Shown here piece after piece: positions 1 to 12,870 of a stretch of 64,000 bases of DNA (position 1 is its first letter; every line of letters begins with the position of its first letter). Below the pieces are notes generated by a model. The model did not search any database, was not told the origin of the DNA, and worked only from the letters and a program-made list of their open reading frames with translations. This DNA is from Leptodactylus fallax (Eukaryota > Chordata > Amphibia > Anura > Leptodactylidae), in assembly GCA_947044405.1 (NCBI GenBank), contig CAMRHE010000021.1, positions 11,392,501-11,456,500 of the forward strand, read 5' to 3'. Made by a program: the position numbers and the translations under genes.

Positions 1-71
1 ATCATTTTCTGGAAGAAATTGAGTATTATCTGACAGAATTGCAGGGGTGCCAATACTTTTGGCCAGCACTG
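1..71 (-). mobile_element. Tc1-type transposon terminus (cut by the window edge)
   Basis: The stretch ends ...ccaatacttttggccagcactg followed by TA at 72-73. This is the reverse complement of a Tc1 inverted repeat starting CAGTGCTGGCCAAAAGTATT. Only the terminal 71 bp are inside the window. Confidence 0.75.
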
Positions 72-73
72 TA

Positions 74-1816
74 TAATCCATAGAAGTTTACATAGTGTAT
101 ATGGTACATGTTCCTAAAATATTTGGAAAATGAATTTATCCCTCCTGTTTAGCAAAACACTAAACCACTTTTGGAACATTCATAGTCAACATCACATTGC
201 TGTTGAAATATATTGCTTACCCGATGAAGGACATATTGTTGATAACATAAATTTTATAGTTATTTCTGAAGAAGGACTTAATACAAATTTATCCTTATAT
301 TCGTGTCATCACTCTTAAATATAAATTCTAACATACTTTTCGGTTGATTACTAGCCTTTATTCATACTACCATCCTCTTTAGGAAAAGTTTATATTAAAC
401 CCTTAGGACCTTATCTATAACTGGTTTACTTTTCTGTTAGTTTAGCTATATGAGGAGTTGTTTATACAGGAAAACTTAATATTTTAAATGCCACCATTTT
501 ATGTTTAAAATATATTAACCATTTTTGTGGAAGGTTGGAAAAAACGGCAATTTTCCCATTGTCTTGTGTATTACAATTTTTTATTTCATTTATTTTTCTG
601 TTGTTGCTAAAAATCATAACTTTTCTATTTTTGCATTCAATGTATGAGAACTTCTATTTAGTGGTGCAATTTTGGGGTGCATGGGAATTATTGATTATTG
701 TTTTTGGAGAAGGCTAGATGGGAAAATTTTATTTCACAGATTTTTCACATTTTTATTATGTTTACATGTGTTTTTTTAAATACATTTACTAAATGAAACC
801 AATTTTAATGTAAAAATGGTTTTATTTTTTGTTACTTGGAATTTTTTTTTACATTTTATTTCACTTACTCTAATTTATTTTGTAAGCCTGAGTAGGGGAC
901 ATTACATCATGATTGTTTGATTGACAAGGCAATATTGTCTTATTATTGCCTTTTGTGAGTCCCCCACCTGCTAAGACAACCATCGGCAACCCATGATCAC
1001 AGTGCAGTGCCAATGGAAAATAAAAGGGAGCTTCTGTAGACTGCTTAGATGCTGTGGTTAACATTTATCACTGCATCTAATTAGTTTAAAAGTCAAGACT
1101 GTCATTATCACCAATGTTGGCTTTTTGAGCAGTAGCCCAGCTGTCAATTACCATTGAGTTGTCACAATGATCATGTGGGCACAGATTCTCTGATCATCAT
1201 GATGTAACTGTACATCAAAGGTCTTCACCTACCTCAGCACCCTGATGCACAGTGTTAGAGTAACTCTATAGTTAATCTTATATGTTAATCTCATATAGTC
1301 ATACATATATACTCATTATGAACCTATGTTTGAGAAAGACTTTGTAGCTTCATATTGGCCATGACCTTGCCCTGTTATTTTCCATTTTTGCACGTTTTCT
1401 CATTTTTATGCACAGTAAACAATTTGTACTGCCAACTTTTTGAGACAATGAGACCAGACAGATATGGGTGAGGAATGTGAGGGAGTCAAAATTACTTCAT
1501 CCATCATTGCTAAGTAATATAAGAACTATTGTGTAACATAGTTAAATATAATTTGAGAAGAATTCCCAGAAATTATGTAAAATCCTATATTTGTATGCCA
1601 ATAACCCATCTCTAATTTACGTAATATCATTGATTACTACTGCTGTTTTATATCCTATAAAATAAAGAACCAGTGATCTTCCAACAGGAGATCTCTGGTA
1701 GTTACTGACAAATCTGTGTCGCCTCTGTCTCATTTGCTTATACACCGGTACCAGGGTTACCTAATCTACCTGGGAGTTTATCCGCGATATCAACAGTTAT
1801 GTTGAGATCTAGGAAG
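74..1816. other. AT-rich intronic sequence, nothing recognised
   Basis: The short open frames here are AT-rich and have no recognisable motif. I see no exon-like or repeat structure I can name. Confidence 0.5.
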
Positions 1817-2099
1817 GGTTAAGCTTTCCACATTGTGGAAATGCAGCATTTTTGGCTGCTGCAGAAACTCTGGAAGTCCTGCATTTTACAGTACCAGCAA
1901 AGTTTATGAGATTTTGCAGAAAAATTTTGCTGTGTTTTCAAAAACACTGTGTTCTTGAAAAACGCAGCATGTTAATTATAGATTTGATAGGGGAAGAAAA
2001 AACATAGCAAAAATTCAATGAAGAATGCTGCAGAAAAAAAAATGCAATGCGTTTTCACAGCTTTTTTTTTAGCTGCATTTCGCTATATGGGGCCCTTAT
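1817..2099. repeat. Miniature element of the GGCCCCACGTAG family
   Basis: The left end (ggttaagctttccacattgtgg) is roughly complementary to the right end (cgctatatggggcccttatcc). Between them is the family's typical 'gcagcattt / aaaacgcag' sequence. Relatives lie at 11510-11783 and 22709-23015, with fragments at 7921, 18012, 38960 and 51627. Confidence 0.55.
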
Positions 2100-2101
2100 C
2101 C

Positions 2102-2300
2102 TTAAAGAGGACTTGTCATCACTCCTGAAATGTCTGTTTTAGCATTGCATTCATCATTAAACAACTGGAGCATATTGTGGAATTTATTTTCTTAGAAGTG
2201 TGTATTGTACTGTTCCTATTATTCCTTCTGAATATTTATGACAACTTAGTGTTAGCATTCCCCTTGCGAACCTCTGAAGATTTGTTTTGTCTCAGGTACA
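2102..2300. repeat. End of a TTAA-flanked miniature element
   Basis: TTAA at 2102-2105 is followed by AGAGGACTTGTCATCACTCC. This resembles the AGACGACCTTTCATG end of the element at 43920. No matching right end was found, so it is probably truncated; the right limit is arbitrary. Confidence 0.4.
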
Positions 2301-2364
2301 GACAAAGAGATCCTCTGGTTCGTTTTGGTCCAATCTTGTTTGTATAGAACTGGAAGTGAAATCG

Positions 2365-2608
2365 TTATACTCTGGGGTCTCTTCAGGTGACATGGGTATG
2401 CCGAGCATCATGACATCATGACCCTTGGCCTGCCCATGTGACCGTTGGAGCCCAATCAGAGGCCACAGCAGTGACCCTGGGCAAGTGACGTCCAGACACC
2501 ACAAAGAGACCTTGAACAGGTGAAGAAAGGTGAGTGTATAAATGTTTTTTTATTTTTTTTTTTCACCTCTCCTGGGCCTTCACTTATTATATTATGGGGT
2601 CTAAAGAC
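2365..2608. repeat. Short inverted-end element, 'TATACTCTGGGGTC' family
   Basis: It starts ttatactctggggtctcttc and ends in the inverse form, tattatattatggggtctaaagac. The interior holds the family hallmarks 'ccaatcagaggcc', 'gtgacgtc', 'ggtgagtgtata' and a T-rich block before 'cacctctcctgggcc'. Related copies lie at 35250, 47280-47830, 52872 and 54120. Confidence 0.55.
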
Positions 2609-4101
2609 TAACCCTTTTAGCACTGTTTGGACAGTGTCATAGTGTGTAAGGACACACAACAACTGGTATTACCCAGTTGTCAATTTTGTTTATTATATTT
2701 TAGGAAGAATAACATATGAAAAGCAATATGGAATTCAAAGAAAAGATGCTCTAGATTTCATATTTCATTAAGAAATATGTATCTGCAAAAAAAGACATGC
2801 CAGGAGAGCTGACAGATATTCTTTAGCAATAGTGAAAGAAAAATTTCCTTGGGCGATGTCTGATTATTGCAGCTGCTTCTCCTTCAAGTGATGGGACTTT
2901 GCCGAAATACATGGCCATTGACAAGAGTGGCAATGACAAACATTTGTACAGAGTCTCAAGGAGCGTGGTGAAGTAGGAGAGTTTGCGGCTGCCATACAGG
3001 CACATATCCCCAATACCCACAAGGGTCAGTTGTTTTACAGAAAGCCAATTTACTTATCAGTGTATTTTTGGCATGTAGGAGAATAGTGGAGTACCCAGAG
3101 GAAACCCATGCAAAAACAGGGAGCACATACAAACTCCATGCAGAAAACCCTTTTGGATTTTTGGAATCATTTCAATGTATTACAAGAGCAGTGTATACTT
3201 AAATGATGATAAAATAGTAAACACAGTAAATGATAATAGTAAATGAAATCCTTAACATAAATAGTATTTACACTTGTTTATTCACTGTACCTTATAAAAG
3301 CTTTGTTCTCCCTCTACACACTGTAACAATATACCTTATATGTATTAGCAGCTCATGACATTTACCAACATAACAAATTTGCCTCAATCCAGAAAAGATA
3401 CCTGTTGTTGACTATGTCTCCCTTGACCAGTAATAGTTATGAGGATACCCTCCAAATAAGCTCCTTCCAGAAATATAAAGGTTTAAAAATAACAACTTAA
3501 AGTAAAAAAAAAAAATCATGACCTCACTTAATTAAAAAACAGAGAAATATACATTCCAGGTTTTTTTTTTTTTTTTGTCATTAATGTTCTATAGGATTTT
3601 TATTGATGTAAATTTATATAATGGTTTCAGGTTTTATTTATAGCGAAAAAACATTCAAATAGTTTTAAAAGTATTTAGATCCTTTAGTTTTTTCTCCTTA
3701 AAAGCTGAAAGTGACTTTCTGCTACAAGATAAACCAGAGATTTCAGAGTCTTTTTTTTTTCTCTTTTGCTTATTGTCTTTACCTGCTAAATATCACTGTT
3801 TTATGACTTACTAAAAGTAATGAGTAAAAATGTCATTTTTCAGTATATTCTGTCATTGGCCGGATAAACAAATATCTGTTTTTCTAGACTGCGGCACTTA
3901 CTACTATATGTTATGGATAAGAATACTTGTCTTTCTTTTACAGGTTTAGAGTCTTATGAATAGCTAATTTTTAATCAGACAAGTATGGAAACATGACAAT
4001 GCATCTGAATCACTATACGCTATAACTCTGCAGACTTTCTATGGTGCAGGTGTTTATATTCTTAACTTTAACTTCTAGATAAAACTACCTCCTGTCAACT
4101 A
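2609..4101. other. Intronic sequence, nothing recognised
   Basis: The sequence is AT-rich with poly-A/T runs at about 3500-3580 and 3750. No coding or repeat family was recognised. Confidence 0.5.
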
Positions 4102-4477
4102 CAGGTGCATCTCAATAAATTAGAATATATTTGAAACGTTTATTTCTTTCAGTAATTCAATTAAAAAAGTGACCTCCTATATTTTCTAGATTCTTTACAC
4201 ACAGAGTATTCTATTTCAAGTGTTTTATTTCTGTAAATGTTGATTATGGATTACAGGTAATGAAAACCCAAATCTAAGAAAATTAGAATATTGTGAAAAA
4301 GTTCAGTATTGTAAATTCAGTGTGTCACCTGCCAAGGTTTCCTAAGCCTTTAAATGGTCCCTCAGTCTGGTTCAGTAGGACACACAATCATGGAAGACGC
4401 TGATTATGAATTGTATTACTGAATTACTGAAATGAATGAACGTTTCAAACATATTCTAATTTATTGAGATGTAACTG
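4102..4477. mobile_element. Non-autonomous mariner-type miniature element (376 bp)
   Basis: The terminal inverted repeats are CAGGTGCATCTCAATAAATT at the left and its near-complement aatttattgagatgtaactg at the right. Each is flanked by a TA dinucleotide (4100-4101 and 4478-4479), the Tc1/mariner target duplication. No transposase fragment is inside. The same 'TGCATCTCAATAAATTAGAAT' family is widespread in fish and frogs. Confidence 0.85.
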
Positions 4478-5690
4478 TATATTATATGTACTATATAAGC
4501 AATCCCTACCCCTATTTTCTGGCTACTCATCACTGTGATATTACCTTCATTATACTTCATGAATGACTGTGAATGAATGTATCTCATCAAGAAGTCACGA
4601 GAATTTATGGCAAACAGATAATATTAAGGATAAAAACAATTGTTTATTGGTATGCATTAAAAAGTGTAATCCCAGACTAGGATAAAAATCACATAACCAA
4701 TGCCTCTGATGAAAGGCTATGGAAACTTCAAAGAAACAGGTTTGGTCTAGACAACTAATAATCCCTGGGATCAATTTTTAAATATCCCAAGTCACTTCTG
4801 ATTCGACTGCATGGTGATTGGCTGAATGGGCATTTTCAGTTGATCAGAGGGACCAGGAAGCAGAAACCAGCAGAGAACCCCAGCAGCATTGGAAAAGGAG
4901 AGGTAGGATGACTCAAACAGTGGCAGAACTGGAAGAATGGGTTTGCTTGTAGTCTGTTACCATGGAAACGTAGATCTGCTTAGAAACTGTATACATCAAA
5001 CAGTATACATTCTATGCATCATTAGTTTATCTGTATTTTAAATGTAGTGGAGATATATAAAAGATATTGTTTGTACACGTATACTGTAGATACTTTAAGT
5101 GTTTTCTAGTGCATTAAGACAAAAAGAGTCAGGAGATTTATCCAAATACCCATCACAATCTTTGTAGATACTGTTGCTTGTACAATATTATTTTGGTAAT
5201 GCAATATATCGTTATGTTTTGGCTATATCAAACAGTCTGAAAGAAAAAGTCCAGACAGTCTTTAAACGGCACTTTACCAGTGGTCAGTGGCTTCAGAGAG
5301 GCATAAAGTATAATCCCTCGAAACTAAAGTGGCTGTTATTTCCTGCTAAATCTTATCTTCCAGTTCATCTCCCTGTTTCAGTTCAAGGACACAAAGACAT
5401 AGTTCAGACCAGTCTTTAAAAACAGCAAATGTTGAGGTTTACTATACTCACAAATGAGTGTAAAGAATCCAGTCGAGAAGAAGTCAATCCAGCTGAAACT
5501 TTAGTCTGGCAGTAACAAACAGCACTCTTCTCCAAATACATTTTAACTGTATTTGGTATGACTATGAGTTATAATTGGTATGAGTATAATAAACCACAAC
5601 GTTTACTGCTTTTAAAGTTATAGGCTGGTCTGTACTATGTCTTTATTTTCTTGGATTGAAACAGGGAGATGAAATAGAAGATCAGATGTA
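4478..5690. other. Intronic sequence, nothing recognised
   Basis: No exon or transposon end was recognised. The short frame at 5174-5419 has no motif. Confidence 0.5.
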
Positions 5691-6172
5691 GCAGTGGACA
5701 GTGGCGTAATGATCGTGGTCACAGGGAGGGCGACTGCGCCCAGGCCCGGAGGGGTACGGGGTCCACAGCCAGCTGGAAATGGCCAGGGCCCTGGACCGCC
5801 ATGATAGTGGTTGAGGAAAGCCTTGTTCCCCCACCGCTATACATATTGTTAATGGAAAGGGGCCCGATCAGGCCATTCCCATTCCCATTCCCATTTCCCT
5901 GGGCCCCTTTACATTAAATGCCAGTCCAGGGGAGGTGTATAAAAATAAAAAAAATACTTATACTCATCTGTCCTAGGCTGAGCATCCGCTCCGAGTCTCT
6001 TCCTGTGGTAGATGCTAAATCCTAGTGAGCTAAAGGACCTTTGATAATGTCATGACCATGTGATCAGACTCTTGTGTGGGTGGAGATATTCTGGATTGTA
6101 CTGGACATTGTGGTGTTACACAGGAAGCTACTGGGGGTGGAGACTGATGGATGGAGGAGAGAAGAGAACATG

Positions 6173-6355
6173 TGTGAGCAAGAGGGGGACATTGTGGTGC
6201 AGGCTGCGTGTGAGCAAGAGGGGGGAATGGGGGTGCAGGCTGTGTGTGAGCAAGAGGGTGACGTGGGAGTGCAGGTTGTGTGTGAGCAAGAGCGGTATAT
6301 GGGGGTGTAGGCTGCGTGTGAGCAAGAGGGGGGAATGGGGGGCAGGCTCTGCTCG
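6173..6355 (+). repeat. 36-bp minisatellite, 5 copies
   Basis: Units start with tgtgagcaagaggg and recur at 6173, 6209, 6245 and onward at exactly 36-bp spacing. Because 36 is a multiple of three, it keeps artificial open frames on both strands; these are not genes. Confidence 0.9.
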
Positions 6356-6365
6356 GGGGTGGGCA

Positions 6366-6890
6366 CTGTGAGCACATAATACTGTGTGAAGGCTACTGGT
6401 GAGCACATAATACTGTGTGGGTGCCACTGTGAGCATATAATTCTCTGTGTGGGCCACTGTGGAGCATATAATACTGTGTGGGGGCCACTGTGAGCATATA
6501 ATTCTCTGTGGGGGCCACTGTGGAGCATATAATACTGTGTGTGGGCTGGAGTTGAGCACGTAATACTGTTTGGGGGTCACTGTGGCACATGTAATACTGT
6601 TTGGGGGCCACTGTGGAGCACGTAATACTGTTTGGGGGCCACTATGGAGTACGTAATACAGTTTGGGGGCCACTATGGAGCACGTAATACAGTTTGGGGG
6701 CCACTGTGGAGCACGTAATACTGTTTGGGGGCCACTGTGGAGCACGTAATACTGTTTGGGGCCACTGTGGAGCACGTAATACTGTTTGGGGCCACTGTGG
6801 AGCACGTAATACTGTTTGGGGTCCACTGTGGAGCACGTAAATGTTTGGGGTCCACTGTGTGGGGTCCACGTGCGGAGCATGTAATACTGT
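6366..6890 (+). repeat. ~31-bp minisatellite, about 16 copies
   Basis: The consensus unit is roughly GGCCACTGTGGAGCACG plus TAATACTGTTTGGG. Early copies (6366-6550) are more diverged ('gagcatataattctctgtg'); later ones (6640-6850) are nearly identical, suggesting recent expansion at that end. The same unit in altered form recurs at 46719-47262 (reverse complement) and 51671-51787. Confidence 0.9.
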
Positions 6891-7106
6891 CCCAGTATTG
6901 TTTACATGCCAGGTGCTGCGCTGCTCACTCACCGTATTCTTGATAACTGCAGTTGTGGGTATTAAAGCTGTACTCCTTTCAAGTATCTGAGATATCGCTT
7001 CAGCGCTCGTAACCGCCACTATCAAGAATTCACTCTAGGAAGGGGGTAGGGGACCCCGGCCAAAAGTTTGCACCCACAAGACTTTAGTTATGCTACTGGC
7101 AGTGGA

Positions 7107-9405
7107 TGACAACCACTTCAGCCTGAGGGGATAATCCTTATTGCCTCTGGTGTCACAAACCTGATTTGTTCCAGTTTGCAGGATTTTGATCACTGTAATA
7201 CTGCAACAGTGTCGGACTGTCCCACCAGAGTAGTACACACTAATGGTCTACCAGACAACATTGAAATTTGAAGAGTACTTTGGTCTATTTCCTAGGGGTT
7301 GTTGGAAAGAGGGGGCCTCAGAATCATTTTATCTGGTAGGCCCAAAGAACTTCAGTCCAACACTGTACTGCAGGGTAGCTCTATTCTGGAGGAAAGTAGA
7401 TTCTGTTTATTGCTGCCTTTTCTGGACCTGGTGAGACAATTGTAGATATATACAATAGTTTGTGGTACATATTATATATTTATATGTGAATGGCAGTGGG
7501 GTAATCTGATGATCTCGAAAAAAGTATAATTTCAAAAGTATAATTGTGATGTGCACAACCTGTGCCACAGAATAGATTTGACTTGGGGTTATTTCATATG
7601 TCATTGTCTAAGTGATCCCCTGGTATTCACCCTTTAATCCCCTATATGACCATCTCGAATTTGCTGCAGGGAAGCACCAGGTTACTACCTTTAGTAGTAG
7701 TTTCCTGCAATATGGATGTACAAAGTTCATGCAATATGGTGAAACAGGCAGAATGTCAAAATGTAGGGTCAAAATGGAAATCAGGGAGAGGCGAAACAGA
7801 AGAAATCAGAATACACATTAAACAACTTTCTATTCTATTCAACTTAATTCGCCAAAATGTTCAACTTTTCATTGTTTACAAATTTAGATATAGTTATGTT
7901 TGTGGTAAAACCTCTTTAGACTAATGTCCCATGTAGCGAAACACAGCAAAAGATGCAACAGAAAATAACGTGGCGGAAACGCATTGCAGTTTTTTCCACA
8001 GTGTATTTCATTGTTTTCGCAGGCTACTCATTGAGGATATTTATAGGTACCTGAGCTCTCTAGAGGAAGGACCTTTATGAATGACATATGATAAGGAGCA
8101 GGATGGTTGGTATTTTGTCTCCCCTGCAAGAGTGGTTATGTCATGCTCTCATTTTGGACTATAGAGCTCCACATGTTACATAACTGAGAGGAACTATTAT
8201 ATTACATCAGTATAATAGATATCAAATAGAGTGACCCACTTGGCCCATCCTCAGGCAGCTCCTTATATGCCTAGTAACTGCCTGTGAGTATACATAAGGA
8301 TATATTACTGTATCAACCTTGATCTTTGGGATGTATTGGATACCTTTATACTCTATTAATATATCCTTACATATCCCTGCATGAGAACCTGGCCTAAAAC
8401 ATTTCCTGTTAGGGTTTATTGAGGACAAGTTTGCAAAACACTGCATTGCATGAAAGTTGCCTTTGGAATTTCACGTCATTTCTATTTGCAGAGAAAATGT
8501 AATCTTTTTTATAGATACGATATGCATTGTTTATTCCTATTTTTTACCATCTAAGTTCTAATGTAAAAGAGAAAACCCTTTTACAACTTGAACTGTTTTT
8601 AATGATAATTTAATTGTACTGCATATCTTTGTCTTAGGAAATTAAAGAAACCAAAATAAAATGATGTTCTTGATAGATGTAATTCAGGCATATAAATAGA
8701 AATTTCAGATGAGAATTTGTATCACAACACATCAGACCTATTTCCTGGTCCCATTACATTTTCAGTGCTTTTATTTATCACAATAAAAGTGACATTGACT
8801 TCTCTTTTGGAATACTTAAATGGGACTTGTATATGTTTAAAACTCTAGGCAAGAAAATTACTGAAGATGGAAATGAAAAGAAATAGAAATATATTCATTT
8901 TATTAATCTCTGGCATAATAACATTTCTTAAAAAGGATTTACTGGTACACAGCCAAGTACATATGAATAGCTTCAGGCTAATTTTGAGTCTGCAGTTTCT
9001 GGAGGAAGGCCAAGTCTTTCCACAAAATAGACTCCCACCTGATTCCTCTGAAAAATATTATTGACTGTAAATACAACTATTATTAAACACACCCGCTGTT
9101 AAATACTTATATTCTTGCCTATTACATCTGAAATTGATAAGTGAGGAATTATTGCTTTAAAATGTATTCTTATTACGTCAGTCAGTTGTTGAGTATACAG
9201 TATATACATTTATACCTGTGAAAGAAAGGGAACTTTTTTAAAAATAAAACATTACTAGATAATACATTACCATTTTTATAATTAGGAAAGGGGATGATAC
9301 AGCTTGTTAAGGATGATGGGCCATACCAATTTTTATTTGGGCGTTGGATGGCTGTATTGTTTGCAGATTGCATAGAAGTATTAACAGCCATTGAGTTATA
9401 GTATA
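7107..9405. other. Intronic sequence with a miniature-element fragment
   Basis: At 7921-8025, 'aatgtcccatgtagcgaaacacagc...gtggcggaaacgcattgcag' is a fragment of the GGCCCCACGTAG family. The rest shows no feature I can name. Confidence 0.5.
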
Positions 9406-10581
9406 TAGTTAGGTCCATACATATTTGGACAGAGACAACATTTTTCTAGTTTTGGTTCTGTACATTACCACAATGAATTTTGAGCAAAACAAATCAGATA
9501 CAGTTGAAGTTCAGACTTTCAGCTTTAATTCAGTGGGTTGAACAAAATGATTGCATGAAAATGTGAGGAACTAAAGCATCTATTACACACAATCCCTTCA
9601 TTTCAGGGACTCAAAAGTGATTGGCCAAATAAAATAATTGTAAATAAAACGTTAATTTCTAATACTTGGTTGTTCACCCTTTGTTGGCAATGACTGTCTG
9701 AAGTCTTGAACTCATGGACATCACCAGACGCCGCTGTGTTTCCTCCTTTTTAATGCTCTGCCAGGCCTTTACTGCAGCAGCTTTCAGTTGCTGTTTGTGG
9801 GCCTTTCTGTCTGAAGTTTAGTCTTTAACAAGTGAAATGCATGCTCAATTGGGTTGAGATCAGGTGACTGACTTGGCCATTCAAGAATATTCCGATTTCA
9901 TACAGTCTTCTCTTTATGGTAGATTTGGATATTGATATGCCTACATACTGGAGAGTGTTGTTCACTTGGTTGGCTGTTGTGAAGGGGTTTCTCTTCATCA
10001 TAGAAATTATTCTGCGATCATCCACCACTGTTGTCTTCTGTGGCCGTCCAAGTCTTTTTGCATTAATGAGTTGACCAATGCTTTCTTTCTTTCTCAGGAT
10101 ATACCAAACTGTAGATTTTGCCACTCCTAATATTGTAGCAATTTCTCGGATGTTTTTTTTTTTCTGTTTTCGCAGCTTAAGGATGGCTTGTTTCACCTGC
10201 ATGGAGAGCTTATTTCACCACATGTTTTCTTCACAGCAAAATCTTCCAAATGCAAGCACCACACCTCAAATCAATTCCAGGCCTTTTATCTACTTAATTG
10301 AGAATGATATAATGAAGGAATTGCCCACACCTGCCCATGAAACAGCCTTTGAGTCAATTGTCCAATTACTTTTGGTCCATTTAAAAACAGGGTGGCACAT
10401 GTTAAGGAGCTGAAACTCCTAAACCCTTCATCTAATTGTAATGTGGATACCCTCAAATGAAAGCTGAAAGTCTGGACTTTATGTCCATGTCCATTATATA
10501 ACTATAACTTGAATATGTTTCAGTAAACAGGTAAAAAAAACAAAATTTGTGCCAGTGTCCAAATATATATGGACCTAACTG
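9406..10581 (-). mobile_element. Tc1-type transposon with internal deletion
   Basis: The ends are tagttaggtccatacatattt at the left and atatatggacctaactg at the right, each next to TA (9404-9405, 10582-10583). At 1176 bp it is shorter than the ~1.6 kb of full Tc1 copies in this window. The transposase remnant is on the minus strand and lacks most of the catalytic domain. Confidence 0.85.
9790..10202 (-). pseudogene. Deleted Tc1 transposase: DNA-binding part fused to the last catalytic motif
   Basis: Reading leftward from 10202, the protein opens MQVKQAILKLRKQKKKN and continues through a helix-turn-helix (IREIATILGVAKSTVWYILR), a GRPQK hinge and a second HTH ending TIKRRLYEIGIFL. Immediately after that point the next bases encode, in a shifted frame, [15 protein letters not shown], the motif holding the third catalytic residue (E). 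The whole core with both catalytic aspartates is therefore missing through a deletion near 9895. The result cannot encode an active enzyme. If expressed, it could only bind DNA. Confidence 0.8.
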
Positions 10582-10689
10582 TATGAATATAAACTTTGAC
10601 ATTGACGAAATGTTCACACAGGGGACTGTGAAGCAGATTTTGAGGCAATCTTCAGCTTAAAAATTCTGCTATATAAACATCCACTCAAA

Positions 10690-10970
10690 CTCGGGACAGA
10701 GAGCCAAGACTAAGGCCAGTTGAAAAACCACCATGTGCTTTTTGCCGGCCGTGAATTAAAAGCACGGGCGGCGCACGGGTGACATGCGAATATCACCCAT
10801 GTGCCGTCCGTGCATGGGCTGTGCTTCCCCAGCCCCTTTCATTAAATTAATAGGAGTCACGGAAGCAGGGCCGCAAAATGGGACAGGAATAGGACCTGTT
10901 CCATATTTTGCGGCCCAGTCTGTTGGTCCACACATGTGACCGTGTCATTCACGGTCATGTGTACAGGCTC
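10690..10970. repeat. Probable frog miniature element, GC-richer block
   Basis: The block begins 'actaaggccagtt' and includes 'gcacgggcggcgcacgggtgac' and 'gtgaccgtgtcattcacggtcatgtg', a short palindrome (gaccgtg...cacggtc). Its base composition contrasts with the AT-rich flanks. Ends are not defined and no target duplication was found. Confidence 0.35.
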
Positions 10971-11509
10971 ATAGAAATGAAACCTGGATAGCACACTGAC
11001 CGTGCACACGGTCGTCTGCAAGAAGCTTAAGTCTTGAGTTTCTCTGATGGGTGTCCATGGAAATTACACTTATACAATTGGGATCATCCGTGTAAGGCAT
11101 GTACCAGGCAACAGTGGTGATTCTGTGACAGAAATTGCAGTGAGATTGGACATGATGCTTCTTTTTTTTGTAGGCAAAATGTGTTAACAGCTCACCCATT
11201 CTGCAACACACAATTCCACGCACAGAAGTGTTAGCGGGGGATTATATGACCTCCCCTTGTTTCATCAAGCAGTGCTACTGAACAGAGGAGCCTAAGGGAG
11301 AGAGCCACAACAAATTGGCACAGATCACTACCAATGCTTTCCTTCCTCAATAAATCCTCATTTAAAATACAGTATATTGTGTGCTTACTAAAGTTGTCTT
11401 TAAAGATTTTGAAGAACTGTGATAAATAGGACAAAGCCTAACTGATGTTTTATTTTTATGAATGTGTAATATTCTTCATTTACCTTCTTTTTATCAGAAA
11501 ACAGCCTTT

Positions 11510-11783
11510 GGCTAAGGACCCGCATAGCGAGCCGCAGCCGAAAAACGTTGCGGAAAAGATGCATCCTCTGCGGACTTTCTGTCTCTATTATATATATGTG
11601 GAAAATGCCAGCATTTCCATAGGTATAATTGACATGCTTCGATTTACAAAAACGCAACGGTTTTTGAAATTGCAGCATTTCTGCTGCAGATTTTTTTCTG
11701 CAATGTGTGGATGGGATTAGCCAGAATCCCATTTACTTTGCAGGTACTGTAATACGCAGTGTTTCCAACGTGTGGCCCCAGCC
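11510..11783. repeat. Miniature element of the GGCCCCACGTAG family
   Basis: The left end is GGCTAAGGACCCGCATAGCG and the right end CGTGTGGCCCCAGCC; they pair imperfectly. A 3-bp ttt flanks both sides, consistent with (but weak evidence for) a PIF/Harbinger-type 3-bp duplication. The interior has 'gcagccgaaaaacgttgcgg' and 'aaattgcagcatttctgctgcag'. Confidence 0.6.
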
Positions 11784-12299
11784 TTTAAACTTTCTTCTTA
11801 GTAACGCTGTAACTGAGTGTTAGTAATTAGAGTCTGTTTCATGCACACTGTGTATAGTGTGTACTATATACAGTGTGCTCGGCTAGCATAAATTGCAGAG
11901 CCAGGATCCTTAGTTTCTTCTACACTTCCTAACATCCATATATCATTATATACTGCTTATAACTCCTTTTATCCCTGTCTAATGCTGATGGCTATTTCGC
12001 TATTATAAGTTCTGCTTTGTTCAGCTGCCTTTAAAACATTTCCCTGCTGGCTAGATAGAGGAAGCCTGTTTTCTAATAAGAAGTGACATAGGTTAATAAA
12101 GAATATTAGAAAGATCTTCCCAATACACCCCCTACACAAGAGTAAAAATATAATGAAGTGTGAAATAAATGAAACACTACTTCATGGCATGTTAGATAAC
12201 CTAAGTATCATTCTAATGCTTTGATAATTGCAATAATACCAGTTTGTTTGTTTTTTGTTTTTTTTTTAAAAACCCTTTATTTTATTCTGTTTGAAGATA

Positions 12300-12870
12300 T
12301 AGTAACCTATCAGGTCTGATCCAAAGGTATCTCTGGCACCAAGACATTTACAGTCTTTTAATCCTGTGAATTGCACAATGGTGCCTCCATGGATCAGACT
12401 TGTTTTTCAAGCACATCCCATATATAATACATAGGCTTAAAATCTGCTGAATTTGGAAGTCAAGTCAAGGTCTTGAATGCTTCATAATGTTGATCAAGCC
12501 ACACCTGCAGTATGACCATATTGTGCAGTGTGACAGAATGAATAAATCTGCTAAAAGGGGCTAATGCCATTAGGTAATACCATTGCCAAGATGGGTTGTG
12601 CTTGGTCTCCACCAGTTTTTAGGAGGATGTACATGTCAAAGTATCATCTACATCCTTAGGATCTTAGGTTTCCCAGCAGGTTTAACACTGCTGTCGCTAA
12701 TTTGTCTTTTCCCTATAGTTTATTCTGGTGGCATTTACTCCCAGGTAAGAATTGCACATGAAGCTGGGCTTCTGCATAATCTAAAGGAAAATGTGATTTA
12801 TCAGACCAGGCCATTTTCTTTCATTGTTTCAAGGTCCGGTAGCATTAACCTTTTCAAGATTCGTTTAGCT
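12300..12870 (-). pseudogene. Decayed Tc1-like transposase fragment, old family
   Basis: The minus strand retains pieces of a Tc1-like family, including '(K)AWSDKSHF', the block with the first catalytic aspartate, read across 'gcctggtctgataaatcacat'. Many indels and stops break it. The + strand frame over 12583-12912 is a shadow. A fragment from another part of the same family type is at 17300-17470. Confidence 0.55.

Larger units (their letters stand above)
5699..7098. mobile_element. Non-autonomous hAT-type transposon with internal minisatellites
   Basis: The ends are CAGTGGCGTAATGATCG at the left and ...TTTAGTTATGCTACTG at the right, which pair as imperfect inverted repeats (CAGTGGCGTAAT / CAGTAGCATAAC). 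The element is flanked by a perfect 8-bp duplication, gcagtgga, at 5691-5698 and 7099-7106. An 8-bp duplication with CAG...CTG ends is the hAT superfamily signature. No transposase is present. The interior includes a 'ccaggggaggtgtataaaaataaa' motif shared with the 'TATACTCTGGGG' elements, and two minisatellites. The 4.8-kb element at 43270-48113 has closely related ends. Confidence 0.88.

Noticed and set aside
6128..6880. 250-codon open frame on the minus strand
   Set aside because: It is the translation of the 36-bp and ~31-bp minisatellites; the peptide is a simple repeat of 'VLHSGPQT' and similar, and equally long frames occur on the other strand.
6366..6890. Possible CRISPR-like array (regular ~31-bp repeats)
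   Set aside because: There are no unique spacers between repeats; it is a plain tandem repeat in a vertebrate genome.
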